A DNA stretch of 64,000 nt from an uncultured Clostridia bacterium (GTDB lineage Bacteria; Bacillota; Clostridia; TANB77; CAG-465): contig CALXJI010000003.1 of assembly GCA_944388585.1 (NCBI GenBank), forward strand, positions 143,360 through 207,359. Reading direction: 5' to 3'. Position 1 is the stretch's first letter, and every line of letters begins with the position of its first letter. The notes under the pieces are model-generated. The model saw only the letters and a program-made list of their open reading frames with translations, made no database searches and was not told where the DNA came from. The position numbers were made by a program, and so were the translations under genes. Below, one piece after another: positions 54,441 to 64,000 of the stretch.

Positions 54441-55311
54441 TATTATTATCACCCTTTCCTAGGAATAATACTTTATCTTTTTTCTTTTTACCTTTTACTT
54501 CTATTACGCCACTTTCTTTTTCCATTATTTTATCCATGATTAATTGTTGAATAATACCTAAAATACTTCCAAATAGCCAATATACACCAAGTGCAATAGG
54601 CCAAGCAAAAGCTATATATGTTGAAAGTAAAGGCATTACTAAATTCATAGATTTTTGCATTTCAGCTTGATCTTCAGTCATTTGCATCTTTCTTTGAGAT
54701 ACTTTGTTACTAATTATTGCAAACACAAGTGTAAGCAAAGGAATAATTAAAGTTAATTTACTTACTCTATTATTTTCATCCTGTGAAAATGCATCTTTTG
54801 GAGTATCTCCTAAATTTAATCCCAATCCAATATTCATATCTAGTAAATTATATTTTTTAGCTATAGCAATTTCATATTCTTTCATCTCAGCTTCAGTAAC
54901 TTCTTCTTTTCCTAAATATTCCTGTGTATAAGACTCAATTACAGCTGGATCAGTTTGCACTATATACGTTAGAGGTTGCTTTACAACCCAAAACATAGCA
55001 AGAATTATTGGTATTTGAATTAATGGTATTAAACATCCACCCAAAGGACTAATTTTATTTTCAGTATAAAGTTTAGTTAATTCCTCATTTAGTTTTTGAG
55101 GATTATCTTTATATTTTTCTCTTAACTTTTTATCCTCTGGTGCTATTTTTTGAATAGATGCTGTAGATTTTAGCTGTTTTAGCATTAATGGGAAAAGTAA
55201 TAGTTTAGTTAGTAAGGTAAATATTAATAAAGCAACAAAGTAATTATGTCCAAAAACATTGAATATTACTCTGATTATGCTTCCTAATAATCCACTAATA
55301 AAATCAATCAT
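54433..55311 (-). CDS. yidC: Membrane protein insertase YidC (Oxa1 family)
   Basis: This 292-residue protein has the first helix (VFGHNYFVALLIFTLLTKLLLFPLMLKQL), the conserved positively charged groove loop with KYKDNPQKLNEELTKLYTENKISPLGGCLIPLIQIPII, and three or four more helices. It lacks a lipobox. It inserts membrane proteins and works with or without SecYEG. The C-terminal tail is Lys/Asp rich. The gene lies between yidD and jag. Confidence 0.95.
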   Translation of the reverse strand: MIDFISGLLGSIIRVIFNVFGHNYFVALLIFTLLTKLLLFPLMLKQLKSTASIQKIAPEDKKLREKYKDNPQKLNEELTKLYTENKISPLGGCLIPLIQIPIILAMFWVVKQPLTYIVQTDPAVIESYTQEYLGKEEVTEAEMKEYEIAIAKKYNLLDMNIGLGLNLGDTPKDAFSQDENNRVSKLTLIIPLLTLVFAIISNKVSQRKMQMTEDQAEMQKSMNLVMPLLSTYIAFAWPIALGVYWLFGSILGIIQQLIMDKIMEKESGVIEVKGKKKKDKVLFLGKGDNNND

Positions 55312-55326
55312 TAATATCCCCCATTT

Positions 55327-55566
55327 TTACTTTAATAAATCCACTCCACCTTTTGAAAATGGATTACATTTTAATATTCTTATTATACCTAATAAACTAC
55401 CTTTAATTATACCATATTTGTCAACTGCCTGCCTAGTATACTCAGAACATGTCGGATAATATTTACAGTGCTTTCCAAGGCGAGGAGATATACATAATTG
55501 GTAACCTCTGATTAAAGATACTAATATTTTTCTTGGTAATTTAAAAATTTTCTTTATCCTATTCAT
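55327..55566 (-). CDS. yidD: Membrane protein insertion efficiency factor YidD
   Basis: This 79-residue protein reads from [52 protein letters not shown]. The cysteine pair and YPTCSEY motif are diagnostic for YidD. The start ATG at 55566 overlaps the rnpA stop (ATGAATAG). It is thought to assist YidC. The C terminus ends [10 protein letters not shown], typical of the family. Confidence 0.95.
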   Translation of the reverse strand: MNRIKKIFKLPRKILVSLIRGYQLCISPRLGKHCKYYPTCSEYTRQAVDKYGIIKGSLLGIIRILKCNPFSKGGVDLLK

Positions 55567-55915
55567 ACAAATCAAGATCCTCAAAGCATTTTTTTATATC
55601 TTCTTTTATATCAAAAAAACTTACATTATCTGCTAATGTTTCTTTTTTATAGATAATAACAATATTATATCCTCTTTTTAATCTAGTTTCTTCCTGAGTA
55701 TATACTTCTCTTGCAAGCCTTTTAAGTCTATTTCTTTTTACACTATTACCATTTTTTTTAGAAACACATACAGCAAAAAAATTATTAGAAATTTCTTCAT
55801 CAAAGTATTTTGTTTTACATATATGTACAACAACAAAATCCCCTTTAGAATATATTCCTTTTTTAAAAATGTATTTAAATACCTTATTTTTCTTAATTTT
55901 AAGAGTATATTTCAT
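55559..55915 (-). CDS. rnpA: Ribonuclease P protein component
   Basis: This 118-residue basic protein has the RnpA core [37 protein letters not shown] and a [13 protein letters not shown] end. The RNR motif ([13 protein letters not shown]) binds the catalytic RNA. It processes the 5' ends of tRNAs. It follows rpmH with a hairpin in between and is preceded by GGAAGGGATAG. Confidence 0.95.
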   Translation of the reverse strand: MKYTLKIKKNKVFKYIFKKGIYSKGDFVVVHICKTKYFDEEISNNFFAVCVSKKNGNSVKRNRLKRLAREVYTQEETRLKRGYNIVIIYKKETLADNVSFFDIKEDIKKCFEDLDLYE

Positions 55916-55938
55916 TACTATCCCTTCCTACATAAGTT

Positions 55939-55969
55939 AAAAGTGGATATGAAAAACATACCCACTTTT
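55939..55969 (-). terminator. Hairpin between rpmH and rnpA
   Basis: AAAAGTGGATATG (55939-55951) pairs with CATACCCACTTTT (55957-55969). A short T run follows on the minus strand. It may be a partial terminator that favours rpmH over rnpA. Confidence 0.6.
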
Positions 55970-55978
55970 CAGTAGAAT

Positions 55979-56113
55979 CTAAGCACAAAGTACTTTTCTT
56001 CCTTTTTGTCTTCTTAACTTTAAAATGTTTCTTCCTGAAGAAGTAGACATTCTTTTTCTAAATCCGTGTACTTTTTTGTTTTGTCTTGTTTTTGGTTGAT
56101 ATGTTCTTTTCAC
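55979..56113 (-). CDS. rpmH: 50S ribosomal protein L34
   Basis: On the minus strand a GTG at 56113, with AGGAGGTG upstream, opens a 44-residue frame. It reads (M)[20 protein letters not shown] and ends with a block containing [10 protein letters not shown], the L34 sequence. The length is normal for the protein. It heads the rpmH-rnpA-yidD-yidC-jag operon that points away from the origin. Confidence 0.97.
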   Translation of the reverse strand: MKRTYQPKTRQNKKVHGFRKRMSTSSGRNILKLRRQKGRKVLCA

Positions 56114-56222
56114 GCTAATACACCTCCTAAAATGTATAAATATATATTATTTTCAATCCAAAAAAAATAAATGCTAAATTAAATAATCATATTTAGTCAT
56201 TTAACCTATAATAAGTGCAAAC

Positions 56223-56251
56223 ATTATATAACATTTCATTATTTTTGTCAA
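56223..56251 (-). promoter_or_regulatory. Promoter of the rpmH operon
   Basis: On the minus strand perfect TTGACA (56246-56251) and TATAAT (56223-56228) are 17 bp apart, about 110 bp upstream of the rpmH start. Confidence 0.8.
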
Positions 56252-57165
56252 CCCCACAATTTTTTAATTTTTGACGTGAAAAGTTAAAAAATAAAAAAAA
56301 GTTATCCACAGTTTTTATGTAAATTTGTAATTTACATATTATTAAATACTAATTTTTTTTTTTATAAAAGTTATCCACAGTTTAATATTTTTATTAAAAA
56401 TAATGCAAAAAAATATCAAAAAAACTACATAAATTTGATAGTTATCCACAGTTTTTATGTAAAGCTAATTGCTAGTATTTTAATTTCATATTTATTTTTT
56501 AAAACTCTTAAAAATCAAAAATTTTTTTTTAAATTGAAAAGCTTGAAATTCAGCAATATCAATGTTTTTAACAATACATAAAAAATAAACTTAATATAAA
56601 AATTTAAAAAGTTATCCACAGTTTTTATGTAAAATTTAAAATTAAATTTCACAAAATTATCATATTTTTTTTACTAACTGTGGATAACCTGTGGATAACT
56701 TTAAAAAAAATCATGTTTTTCAAAAAAGTAGTTGTATTTTACAAATATATGTGATTTATTTATTTTAATATATTTTAATATAATTTTAGTAGACATATTT
56801 ACAAAAATAAAAATTTCTGTGAAAAGTAATGTTATTTGTTAGCTTAGACTAACTGTGGATAACTTATCTTTTTTTATCAGATTATTTGTAAAGAACAAAT
56901 TTTTAAATATGCTATTTTACTGAATTTTTTTAAGTCTAGAAGTCAATTATTTCACAAATATTTCAAAAAGATTGCTAAATGATTAAATTTGCAAAAATAT
57001 AAAAGTTATCCACAGGTAACTGTGGATAACCTGTGGATAACTCTGTGATAGAATTGTGAAAATTTTTATTTTATAGACCCCCCTGTGGATAATGTGGATA
57101 AGTGCCAAAGTTATCCACAGTTTTATCCACAGGCAAAATTAAGTAATACCAAGGGTTTGACATAG

Positions 57166-57240
57166 TTATCCACATTATCCACACCCCCTACTACTACTAC
57201 TATATATAATAATAATAAAAATAAATACTATTATCTAATA
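57166..57240. other. Origin unwinding site: paired DnaA boxes, GC clamp, DnaA-trios, AT-rich DUE
   Basis: Two abutting DnaA boxes (57166-57174 and 57175-57183) are followed by CCCCC (57184-57188), five CTA triplets (57188-57202) and then AT-rich sequence. This is the order of the basal unwinding element described for Bacillus subtilis, where DnaA loads from boxes onto TAG-type trios on one strand. The trios here lie on the minus strand. The AT-rich stretch after them is the likely melting region. Confidence 0.85.
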
Positions 57241-57241
57241 A

Positions 57242-57257
57242 CGCGCGCGCACGCGCG
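57242..57257. repeat. Isolated alternating CG tract in the origin
   Basis: CGCGCGCGCACGCGCG at 57242-57257 is a 16-bp alternating pyrimidine-purine run inside otherwise very AT-rich DNA, just beyond the DnaA-trio/AT-rich segment. It could adopt left-handed DNA or act as a boundary of melting. No function is known to me. Confidence 0.7.
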
Positions 57258-57422
57258 AAGAAAAATTGGTTTACATTTTTCGGAAATAAAAATAATAAAT
57301 TGTAAAATAAAAAATTTTAAAATTTTTTTTAAAATATAAAAAAATTAATAAAAAATATCCACATTATCAACAAAGTAAATTGTGGAAACTGTGAATAACT
57401 AATTTTTAAAATTATTTTTTTG

Positions 57423-57451
57423 TTGATTTTTTAGAGTTAATTTATTATAAT
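57423..57451 (+). promoter_or_regulatory. Promoter of dnaA
   Basis: TTGATT (57423-57428), a 17-bp spacer and TATAAT (57446-57451). A near-identical element precedes dnaN. Confidence 0.75.
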
Positions 57452-57497
57452 AATTAAAGGAAATACGGTTTTATTTTTTTTATATAAAGGAGGGAAC

Positions 57498-58901
57498 ATG
57501 GAAGATAATTTTATAAATATTTGGGAAAAAGCACTTGAAGCTTTAAAAGAAGAAACTTCACAAATAGCATATAAAACATATATTGAAGTTATGGTTCCTA
57601 GATTAATAGATAAAAATACAATATGTTTTTTATCTCCATCCAGTTATCATATAGAAATATGCAAAAAAAGATATTTAGATCTAATACAAAATACATTAAA
57701 AATATTAACTAGTATAGACTATAAAATTATATTTGAAGCAAAAGATGCAATTCCTGAAAATGAAAGTGATGATAATTTAGATGTTGAAATTGTTAAAGGT
57801 CAATATGGAAGTATTAAAGTAGGAGATAATAATATAATTAATAATATTAATTTAGATCCTAAAACTATTAAAGAAAATGCAGGTCTTAATCCTAGATACA
57901 CTTTTGATAATTTTATTGTTGGTAGTAGTAATAGATTTGCAAGAGCTACAGCTTATTCTGTATATGAAAATTTAGGTATGACTAATCCGTTATATATTTA
58001 TGGCGGTGTAGGTCTTGGAAAAACACATCTTATGCAAGCTTTAGGTAATGCTACAATCGACAAGGATCCTTCTAAAAAGGTTATTTATTGCACAGGTGAG
58101 TTATTTGTTAATGAATTAATAAAAGCCATGTTAAATCCAAATATGAACGATACATTCAAACAAAAATATCGAAATGTAGATTTATTACTTATAGATGATG
58201 TACAAATTATTGCAGGAAAAGACAAATGTCAGGAAGAATTTTTCCATACATTTAATTCATTATTTGAAAGTGGAAAACAAATAGTACTTACTTCTGAAAA
58301 ACCTCCTAAAGAAATTAATGGTTTAGAGGATAGATTAAAAACAAGATTTTCTATGGGAGTAAGTGTAGATATACAAACACCAGATTATGAAACAAGACTT
58401 GCAATATTAAAAAAGAAGGCTGAAGAAGAAAGATATGTAATTGACGAAGATATTTTAGTTAAAATTGCAACAAGAGTAAAATCTAATGTACGTGAATTAG
58501 AGGGGGTATTTAATAAATTAGTTGCATATACAAAATTTACAAATAATCCTCTAACTGATGCAGTAGTTGATAATACTATAGAATCTATTTTAGTAAAAAA
58601 TACACAAATTATGACTAGTAAACTAATTATGCAAGTTGTTGCTAAATTTTTTAATATAAAAGTAACAGATTTAACAAGTGATAAACGCTCTACTACAATA
58701 GCATTTCCAAGACAAATTGCAATGTATTTATGCAGAGAAGTAGCAGATATGTCTTTTCCTGCAATTGGTAAAGATTTTGGTGGAAGAGATCATTCAACAG
58801 TTTTACATGCTTATTCAAAGGTAAAATATGATTATGATAATAATCCAGATACAAAAGATTTAATTGATGATATTAAAAAAACATTAGAAAGAGAAAGCTA
58901 A
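57498..58901 (+). CDS. dnaA: Chromosomal replication initiator protein DnaA
   Basis: This 467-residue protein has all four DnaA domains. Domain I opens with NIWEKALEALKEETSQIAYKTYIE. The linker is poorly conserved. The AAA+ domain has Walker A GGVGLGKTHL near residue 169, Walker B LLLIDDVQ and sensor motifs. Domain IV carries DFGGRDHSTVLHAYSKV, the DNA-binding signature. It binds the TTATCCACA boxes upstream and opens the origin. The ATG follows AAAGGAGGG. Confidence 0.98.
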   Translation: MEDNFINIWEKALEALKEETSQIAYKTYIEVMVPRLIDKNTICFLSPSSYHIEICKKRYLDLIQNTLKILTSIDYKIIFEAKDAIPENESDDNLDVEIVKGQYGSIKVGDNNIINNINLDPKTIKENAGLNPRYTFDNFIVGSSNRFARATAYSVYENLGMTNPLYIYGGVGLGKTHLMQALGNATIDKDPSKKVIYCTGELFVNELIKAMLNPNMNDTFKQKYRNVDLLLIDDVQIIAGKDKCQEEFFHTFNSLFESGKQIVLTSEKPPKEINGLEDRLKTRFSMGVSVDIQTPDYETRLAILKKKAEEERYVIDEDILVKIATRVKSNVRELEGVFNKLVAYTKFTNNPLTDAVVDNTIESILVKNTQIMTSKLIMQVVAKFFNIKVTDLTSDKRSTTIAFPRQIAMYLCREVADMSFPAIGKDFGGRDHSTVLHAYSKVKYDYDNNPDTKDLIDDIKKTLERES

Positions 58902-58928
58902 ATAGCAAAAAAAGTTTCATTTTATCTA

Positions 58929-58957
58929 TTGATTTTTTAAATTTAGTTTATTATAAT
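58929..58957 (+). promoter_or_regulatory. Promoter of dnaN
   Basis: TTGATT (58929-58934), a 17-bp spacer and TATAAT (58952-58957), in the 116-bp gap between dnaA and dnaN. Its spacer resembles that of the dnaA promoter. Confidence 0.75.
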
Positions 58958-59017
58958 TAAATAATAAAATTTAATCTCATAGTGGATAGTTAAAATATAA
59001 TAGAAAAGGAGAAAATT

Positions 59018-60136
59018 ATGAATATTAAATGTGATTTAAAAGAATTAATAAATGCTTTAAATATTGTATCAAAAACATCTAGCTCTAAAACAACTATGCC
59101 AATATTAGAAGGAGTTTTATTTGAAGCATATCAAAATAAATTAAAACTTATAACAAATGATTTGGAAATAGGCTCAGAGCATACTTTTGATTGTGATGTT
59201 ATAAGAGAAGGAAAAACTGTTGTAGACTTAAGAATGTTAAATGAAATTGTAAGAAAAATTGAAGATGAAACAGTCGAAATTTCAGTAGATGATAATTTAT
59301 TTGTTATAAAATCAATAAATGGTATATTTAAACTTGCAGTTATGAATCCTAATGAATATCCAAAACTTCCTGTTTTTGATATTGAAAATAGTATAGAAAT
59401 AGAGCAAAATATTTTTAAAGATATGATTAGAAGAACATTATTTTCTGTTAGTACTGATGAAAATAGACCTGTATATAATGGAGCATTAGTAAAAGTAGAA
59501 GATAATATATTAACAATAGTAACAATAGATGGATTCAGATTGTCTTTAAAAAAACACCTTTGTGAAAAAGAAATTAATAATTTTAAAGCAATTATTCCTG
59601 GAAGAGTATTATCTGAATTATTAAAAATATTAAGTGATGCTGAAGGTGAAACTGTAAGAATAGGAATAAACAGAAATCAAGCTTTATTTGAGATGGGAAA
59701 TAGTATAATAATAAGCAGACTTATAGAAGGAGAATTTTTAAATTATCAAAGTATTATACCAGAACATTATGAGACAAAAGTACGTGTAAAAACTAAAAAA
59801 TTATTAGATGCTTTTGAAAGAGTAGCTCTTTTTGCAAAAGAAAATAAAGAAAAAGATAAAAAATCTCCTGTGAAAATGAGATTAAGTATAGATGGAATTA
59901 CATTAAGTTGTGTTAGTGAAAATGGTGATGCAAAAGAAGTAATTACTGCTTTAGTTGAAGGAAAAGAGCTTGAAATAGGTTTTAATCCAAGATATGTAAT
60001 TGATGCTTTAAAAGTAATTGAAGATTCAGAAATATGTATAGAATTTACAACAAGTATATCACCAGTTTTATTTAAACCAATTGTTTCTAATGAATTTACA
60101 TATGTTGTTTTACCAATAAAAATAAAGCAAGATTAA
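59018..60136 (+). CDS. dnaN: DNA polymerase III beta sliding clamp
   Basis: This 372-residue protein starts MNIKCDLKELINALNIVSKT and carries the clamp blocks TMPILEGVLFEA, AVMNPNEYPKLP, FSVSTDENRPVYNGALV and a final VLPIKIKQD. Three repeated clamp domains make the length normal. It forms the dimeric ring that tethers polymerase to DNA. The ATG follows AAAGGAG. A terminator-like hairpin lies between it and recF. Confidence 0.97.
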   Translation: MNIKCDLKELINALNIVSKTSSSKTTMPILEGVLFEAYQNKLKLITNDLEIGSEHTFDCDVIREGKTVVDLRMLNEIVRKIEDETVEISVDDNLFVIKSINGIFKLAVMNPNEYPKLPVFDIENSIEIEQNIFKDMIRRTLFSVSTDENRPVYNGALVKVEDNILTIVTIDGFRLSLKKHLCEKEINNFKAIIPGRVLSELLKILSDAEGETVRIGINRNQALFEMGNSIIISRLIEGEFLNYQSIIPEHYETKVRVKTKKLLDAFERVALFAKENKEKDKKSPVKMRLSIDGITLSCVSENGDAKEVITALVEGKELEIGFNPRYVIDALKVIEDSEICIEFTTSISPVLFKPIVSNEFTYVVLPIKIKQD

Positions 60137-60150
60137 AATATTTAATAAGG

Positions 60151-60187
60151 AAGCATGAGTATGTATTATTCATGCTTTGTTTTTTTG
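60151..60187 (+). terminator. Terminator or attenuator between dnaN and recF
   Basis: AAGCATGA (60151-60158) pairs with TCATGCTT (60170-60177) around an 11-nt loop, followed by TGTTTTTTT. It ends 12 bp before the recF start, so some read-through is likely. Confidence 0.75.
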
Positions 60188-60198
60188 AGGGGATATAA

Positions 60199-61272
60199 AT
60201 GTATTTACAAAAATTAAGATTAGAAAATTTTAGAAATTATATAAATCAAGAAATAGAATTAATAAATGGAATAAATTTATTTTTAGGAGATAATGCTCAA
60301 GGTAAAACTAATATAATAGAAGCAATATATGTTTGCGCTTTTGGTAAATCATATAGGACTCAAAAAGATAATGAATTAATTAATTTTAATAAAGAATATT
60401 GTAAAATAGATTTACAATATATTAAAAATAATATTAAATTAATAACAAATTTTTATATAGATAAGTTAAATAGAAAACAAATTAAAAATAATGATGTAAA
60501 AATAAAAAAAATTGCAGAATATGTTGGAGAAATTCCTATAGTTATTTTTTCTCCAGAGAGTTTAGACGTAGTAAAAGGTTCTCCTAGTAAAAGAAGAAAT
60601 TTTATAGATATGATTTGCTGTCAATTATCTAAGTCATATATTATATATCATCAGGAGTATATGAAATGTTTAAAATTAAAAAATAGCATGTTGAAAAAAG
60701 ATAGAGTAGACGATGAATATATAAGAGTTCTACATGAAAAAATGAGTAATAATATAGTCAAAATTGTAGAGTTTAGAGCTAATATAATTGAAAAACTAAA
60801 TAATTATGCAAAAACTATTCAGAAAGAATTAACTGAGTCTAAAGAAGAAATTAATTTAATATATAATACAGATTTTTTAAATATGAATGTTGAACAAGTA
60901 AATAAATATTTAAATGATCATTTGTATATAGATAAGCTCAGAATGTCATCAATTAAAGGAATCCAACGAGATGATATAGAAATATATATTAATGGACAAG
61001 AAGTGGCTAAATTTGGCTCACAGGGGCAAAAAAGAACAGCGTTATTAACATTAAAACTTGCAAATTTTGAATTATTAAAAAATGAAAAAGAAGAAATACC
61101 AATATTATTACTTGACGATATAATGTCAGAATTAGATAGTAAAAGAATTAATTTTTTATTAAAATATATAGAAAATTATCAAAGTATAATAACGACAACA
61201 GAAGATACTTTTGTTAAAAATATTGAAAATATAAAAATTTTAAAAGTTTCAAATGGGGTACTTGAAAATTAA
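60199..61272 (+). CDS. recF: DNA replication and repair protein RecF
   Basis: This 357-residue SMC-like protein starts MYLQKLRLENFRNYINQEIEL and has Walker A GDNAQGKTN. The ABC-type signature FGSQGQKRTALLTLKLA and Walker B ILLLDDIMSELDS follow. It acts with RecO and RecR to load RecA at gaps. The start follows GAGGGGATATA. No small S4-domain gene (yaaA/rlbA) lies between dnaN and recF, as it does in Bacillus. Confidence 0.96.
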   Translation: MYLQKLRLENFRNYINQEIELINGINLFLGDNAQGKTNIIEAIYVCAFGKSYRTQKDNELINFNKEYCKIDLQYIKNNIKLITNFYIDKLNRKQIKNNDVKIKKIAEYVGEIPIVIFSPESLDVVKGSPSKRRNFIDMICCQLSKSYIIYHQEYMKCLKLKNSMLKKDRVDDEYIRVLHEKMSNNIVKIVEFRANIIEKLNNYAKTIQKELTESKEEINLIYNTDFLNMNVEQVNKYLNDHLYIDKLRMSSIKGIQRDDIEIYINGQEVAKFGSQGQKRTALLTLKLANFELLKNEKEEIPILLLDDIMSELDSKRINFLLKYIENYQSIITTTEDTFVKNIENIKILKVSNGVLEN

Positions 61273-61305
61273 TATTAAAATATGATATAAATAAAAAGTA
61301 CATAA

Positions 61306-63249
<1,944 letters not shown>

Positions 63250-63443
63250 TAAATTACAAATGTATTATATAATATTAAACATAGTATATTCATTAATATT
63301 TACAATATTATCTTAGTAAATTCATATTATAAATTTATTTGTTTTTTCTATAGTATATTTATAACAAATATTTTTATTGTAGTATTTGAAGTAATAACAA
63401 TAAATATAATATATTTATTATATCAACTTATAAAAAATTAAAT

Positions 63444-63625
63444 AATGTTAAGTAATAATGAAGAAAATATGAAGAGCTAATAAAAGAGTCTGATAACGAA
63501 CAATAAAAAGACAAACTGATTAGTATTATAAAAAATTAGCTAATATAATAATAAGGATGAAAAACATTTTATCTGATGTTATAAATAAAGAAAATAGATA
63601 TAAAATAAATAATTTGAGGAGATAA
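63444..63625 (+). pseudogene. Short decayed coding remnant
   Basis: Across three frames one can read MLSNNEENMK, then LIKESDNEQ, KDKLISIIK and LANIIIRMKNILSDVINKENR up to a TAA at 63625, with stops between the pieces. The mixture suggests an old coding frame broken by small insertions or deletions. The 190 bp between gyrB and this stretch hold nothing I can see. Confidence is low because each piece is short. Confidence 0.4.
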
Positions 63626-63629
63626 TTGT

Positions 63630-63874
63630 ATGGAGAAAGTATATAAAGATGCTTTCAAAGAGACAGATATAATATTAAATAATTTGTCCGAAGATATAAG
63701 AAATAAAACTCCTGAATGTAATAAATAACTTTAAAAATAATAATTATAATTTAGAAGAGGGAAAAGCTTTTAAAAGGGAAACAATAACTATTTTATCATA
63801 TTTATATAGAGAATACTTGTGATCAAACGAAAAAAGAATTTTTAAGAGAAAAAGATAAAAAAATATTTGACTAA
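63630..63874 (+). pseudogene. Frameshifted hypothetical protein gene
   Basis: An ATG at 63630 with GAGGAGAT upstream opens MEKVYKDAFKETDIILNN and then SEDIRNKTPEC before a stop. A shift of frame restores NNFKNNNYNLEEGKAFKRE and TITILSYLYREYL, and a second shift gives CDQTKKEFLREKDKKIF. Joined, these resemble a family of small clostridial hypothetical proteins with a helical N terminus, a charged linker and a SYLYREY-type block. Two frameshifts make it a pseudogene unless recoding is involved. Confidence 0.7.
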
Positions 63875-63948
63875 AATTTTTAGAAGAAATTAATGATTTG
63901 AAATATTATTTAATTTATTATTAATAATTAAAAAATGTTAATCAACAC

Positions 63949-63977
63949 TTGACAAAACATAAAAAGTTATGTATAAT
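63949..63977 (+). promoter_or_regulatory. Perfect consensus promoter reading out of the window
   Basis: TTGACA (63949-63954), a 17-bp spacer and TATAAT (63972-63977). Only about 23 bp follow in the window, ending AGAGGAAAT. The target gene, or RNA, lies beyond the right edge. Confidence 0.8.
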
Positions 63978-64000
63978 ATAACTCGTAAAGTAGAGGAAAT

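Larger units (their letters stand above)
56301..57400. other. Chromosomal replication origin oriC (DnaA-box region)
   Basis: The 1.4-kb gap between rpmH and dnaA holds 16 exact copies of the DnaA box TTATCCACA. Plus-strand boxes start at 56302, 56371, 56442, 56612, 57006, 57111, 57123, 57166 and 57175. Minus-strand boxes start at 56679, 56690, 56854, 57021, 57032, 57084 and 57093. One-mismatch copies lie at 57355, 57364 and 57390. Three copies of a longer repeat (GTTATCCACAG followed by TTTTTATGTAAA) start at 56301, 56441 and 56611. Gene orientation diverges here. The dnaA-dnaN gap contains no box, so all origin function seems to lie upstream of dnaA. Confidence 0.93.

Noticed and set aside
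56264..56282. Second parS-like sequence around GACGTGAAAAG
   Set aside because: Only one arm matches the consensus (about 12 of 16 positions), which is little better than chance in a search by eye.
56301..57183. Possible CRISPR-like array because of many short exact repeats
   Set aside because: Spacing is irregular, both orientations occur and the unit is the DnaA box; this is a replication origin.

Overview
The window is a very A+T-rich chromosomal segment from a low-GC Firmicute (Bacillota), most likely a member of the Clostridia. This rests on gene content and order: rpmH-rnpA-yidD-yidC-jag-mnmE-mnmG-rsmG and ParA/ParB sit on one side of an origin, and dnaA-dnaN-recF-gyrB on the other. 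Other supports are IspG of the MEP pathway, a rubredoxin-glutamate synthase fusion and canonical TTGACA/TATAAT promoters with AGGAGG ribosome binding sites. I cannot name the species.

The replication origin lies at about 56.3-57.4 kb, between rpmH and dnaA. It holds 16 perfect TTATCCACA DnaA boxes, a 23-bp repeat present three times, a paired-box/GC-clamp/DnaA-trio unwinding site at 57166-57203, and an isolated alternating CG tract. Housekeeping genes point away from it: dnaA, dnaN, recF and gyrB to the right, and rpmH through parB to the left. On the left arm most genes follow the minus strand, co-directional with replication. The plus-strand (head-on) genes there are mostly accessory or unusual.

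Layout from left to right. (1) 1-4.4 kb: the end of a PspC-domain gene, then a MarR-regulated heterodimeric ABC exporter. (2) 4.5-15.5 kb: accessory material. It has a small helical protein, an AbiL-like AAA ATPase/RloB pair lying between two identical terminator hairpins, a HigB-like toxin with an apparent ATT start next to an HTH-ImmA/IrrE antitoxin, the transcription accessory protein Tex, an 819-residue protein made of two copies of one multi-domain unit, a DUF4046-type repeat protein and an orphan Panacea-type protein. (3) 15.7-17.1 kb: a rubredoxin-fused glutamate-synthase-like flavoprotein. (4) 17.5-30.1 kb: one 12-gene minus-strand operon for a surface polysaccharide, with a clear promoter at 30151-30179 and a terminator at 17494-17535. 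It encodes an initiating sugar-phosphate transferase, glycosyltransferases, a radical SAM protein, a pyruvyl transferase, an Fe-S F420-dehydrogenase-like protein, an acetyltransferase, a CDP-glycerol-type transferase, a Wzy-like polymerase and a Wzx-like flippase. (5) 30.3-39.2 kb: a second accessory zone with a small alarmone synthetase, a DUF3800/LysR/Csx3-like/membrane-protein operon, an LCP ligase, a second VanZ protein and several small unknowns. (6) 39.5-49.4 kb: a cation exchanger, IspG, a MgtA-type P-type ATPase, TspO, two serine tRNAs, ParB and ParA. (7) 49.5-63.2 kb: tRNA modification, ribosome and membrane biogenesis genes, the origin and replication genes. (8) 63.3-64 kb: decayed gene remnants and a perfect promoter whose target lies outside the window.

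The best candidates for unusual biology are the compact operon at 31.5-35.0 kb, which carries a CRISPR-less Csx3-like P-loop protein, the internally duplicated 819-residue protein with its own perfect promoter, and the RloAB module between repeated terminators. Two small genes (42056-42205 and 53605-53760) have strong ribosome binding sites and are easily missed.
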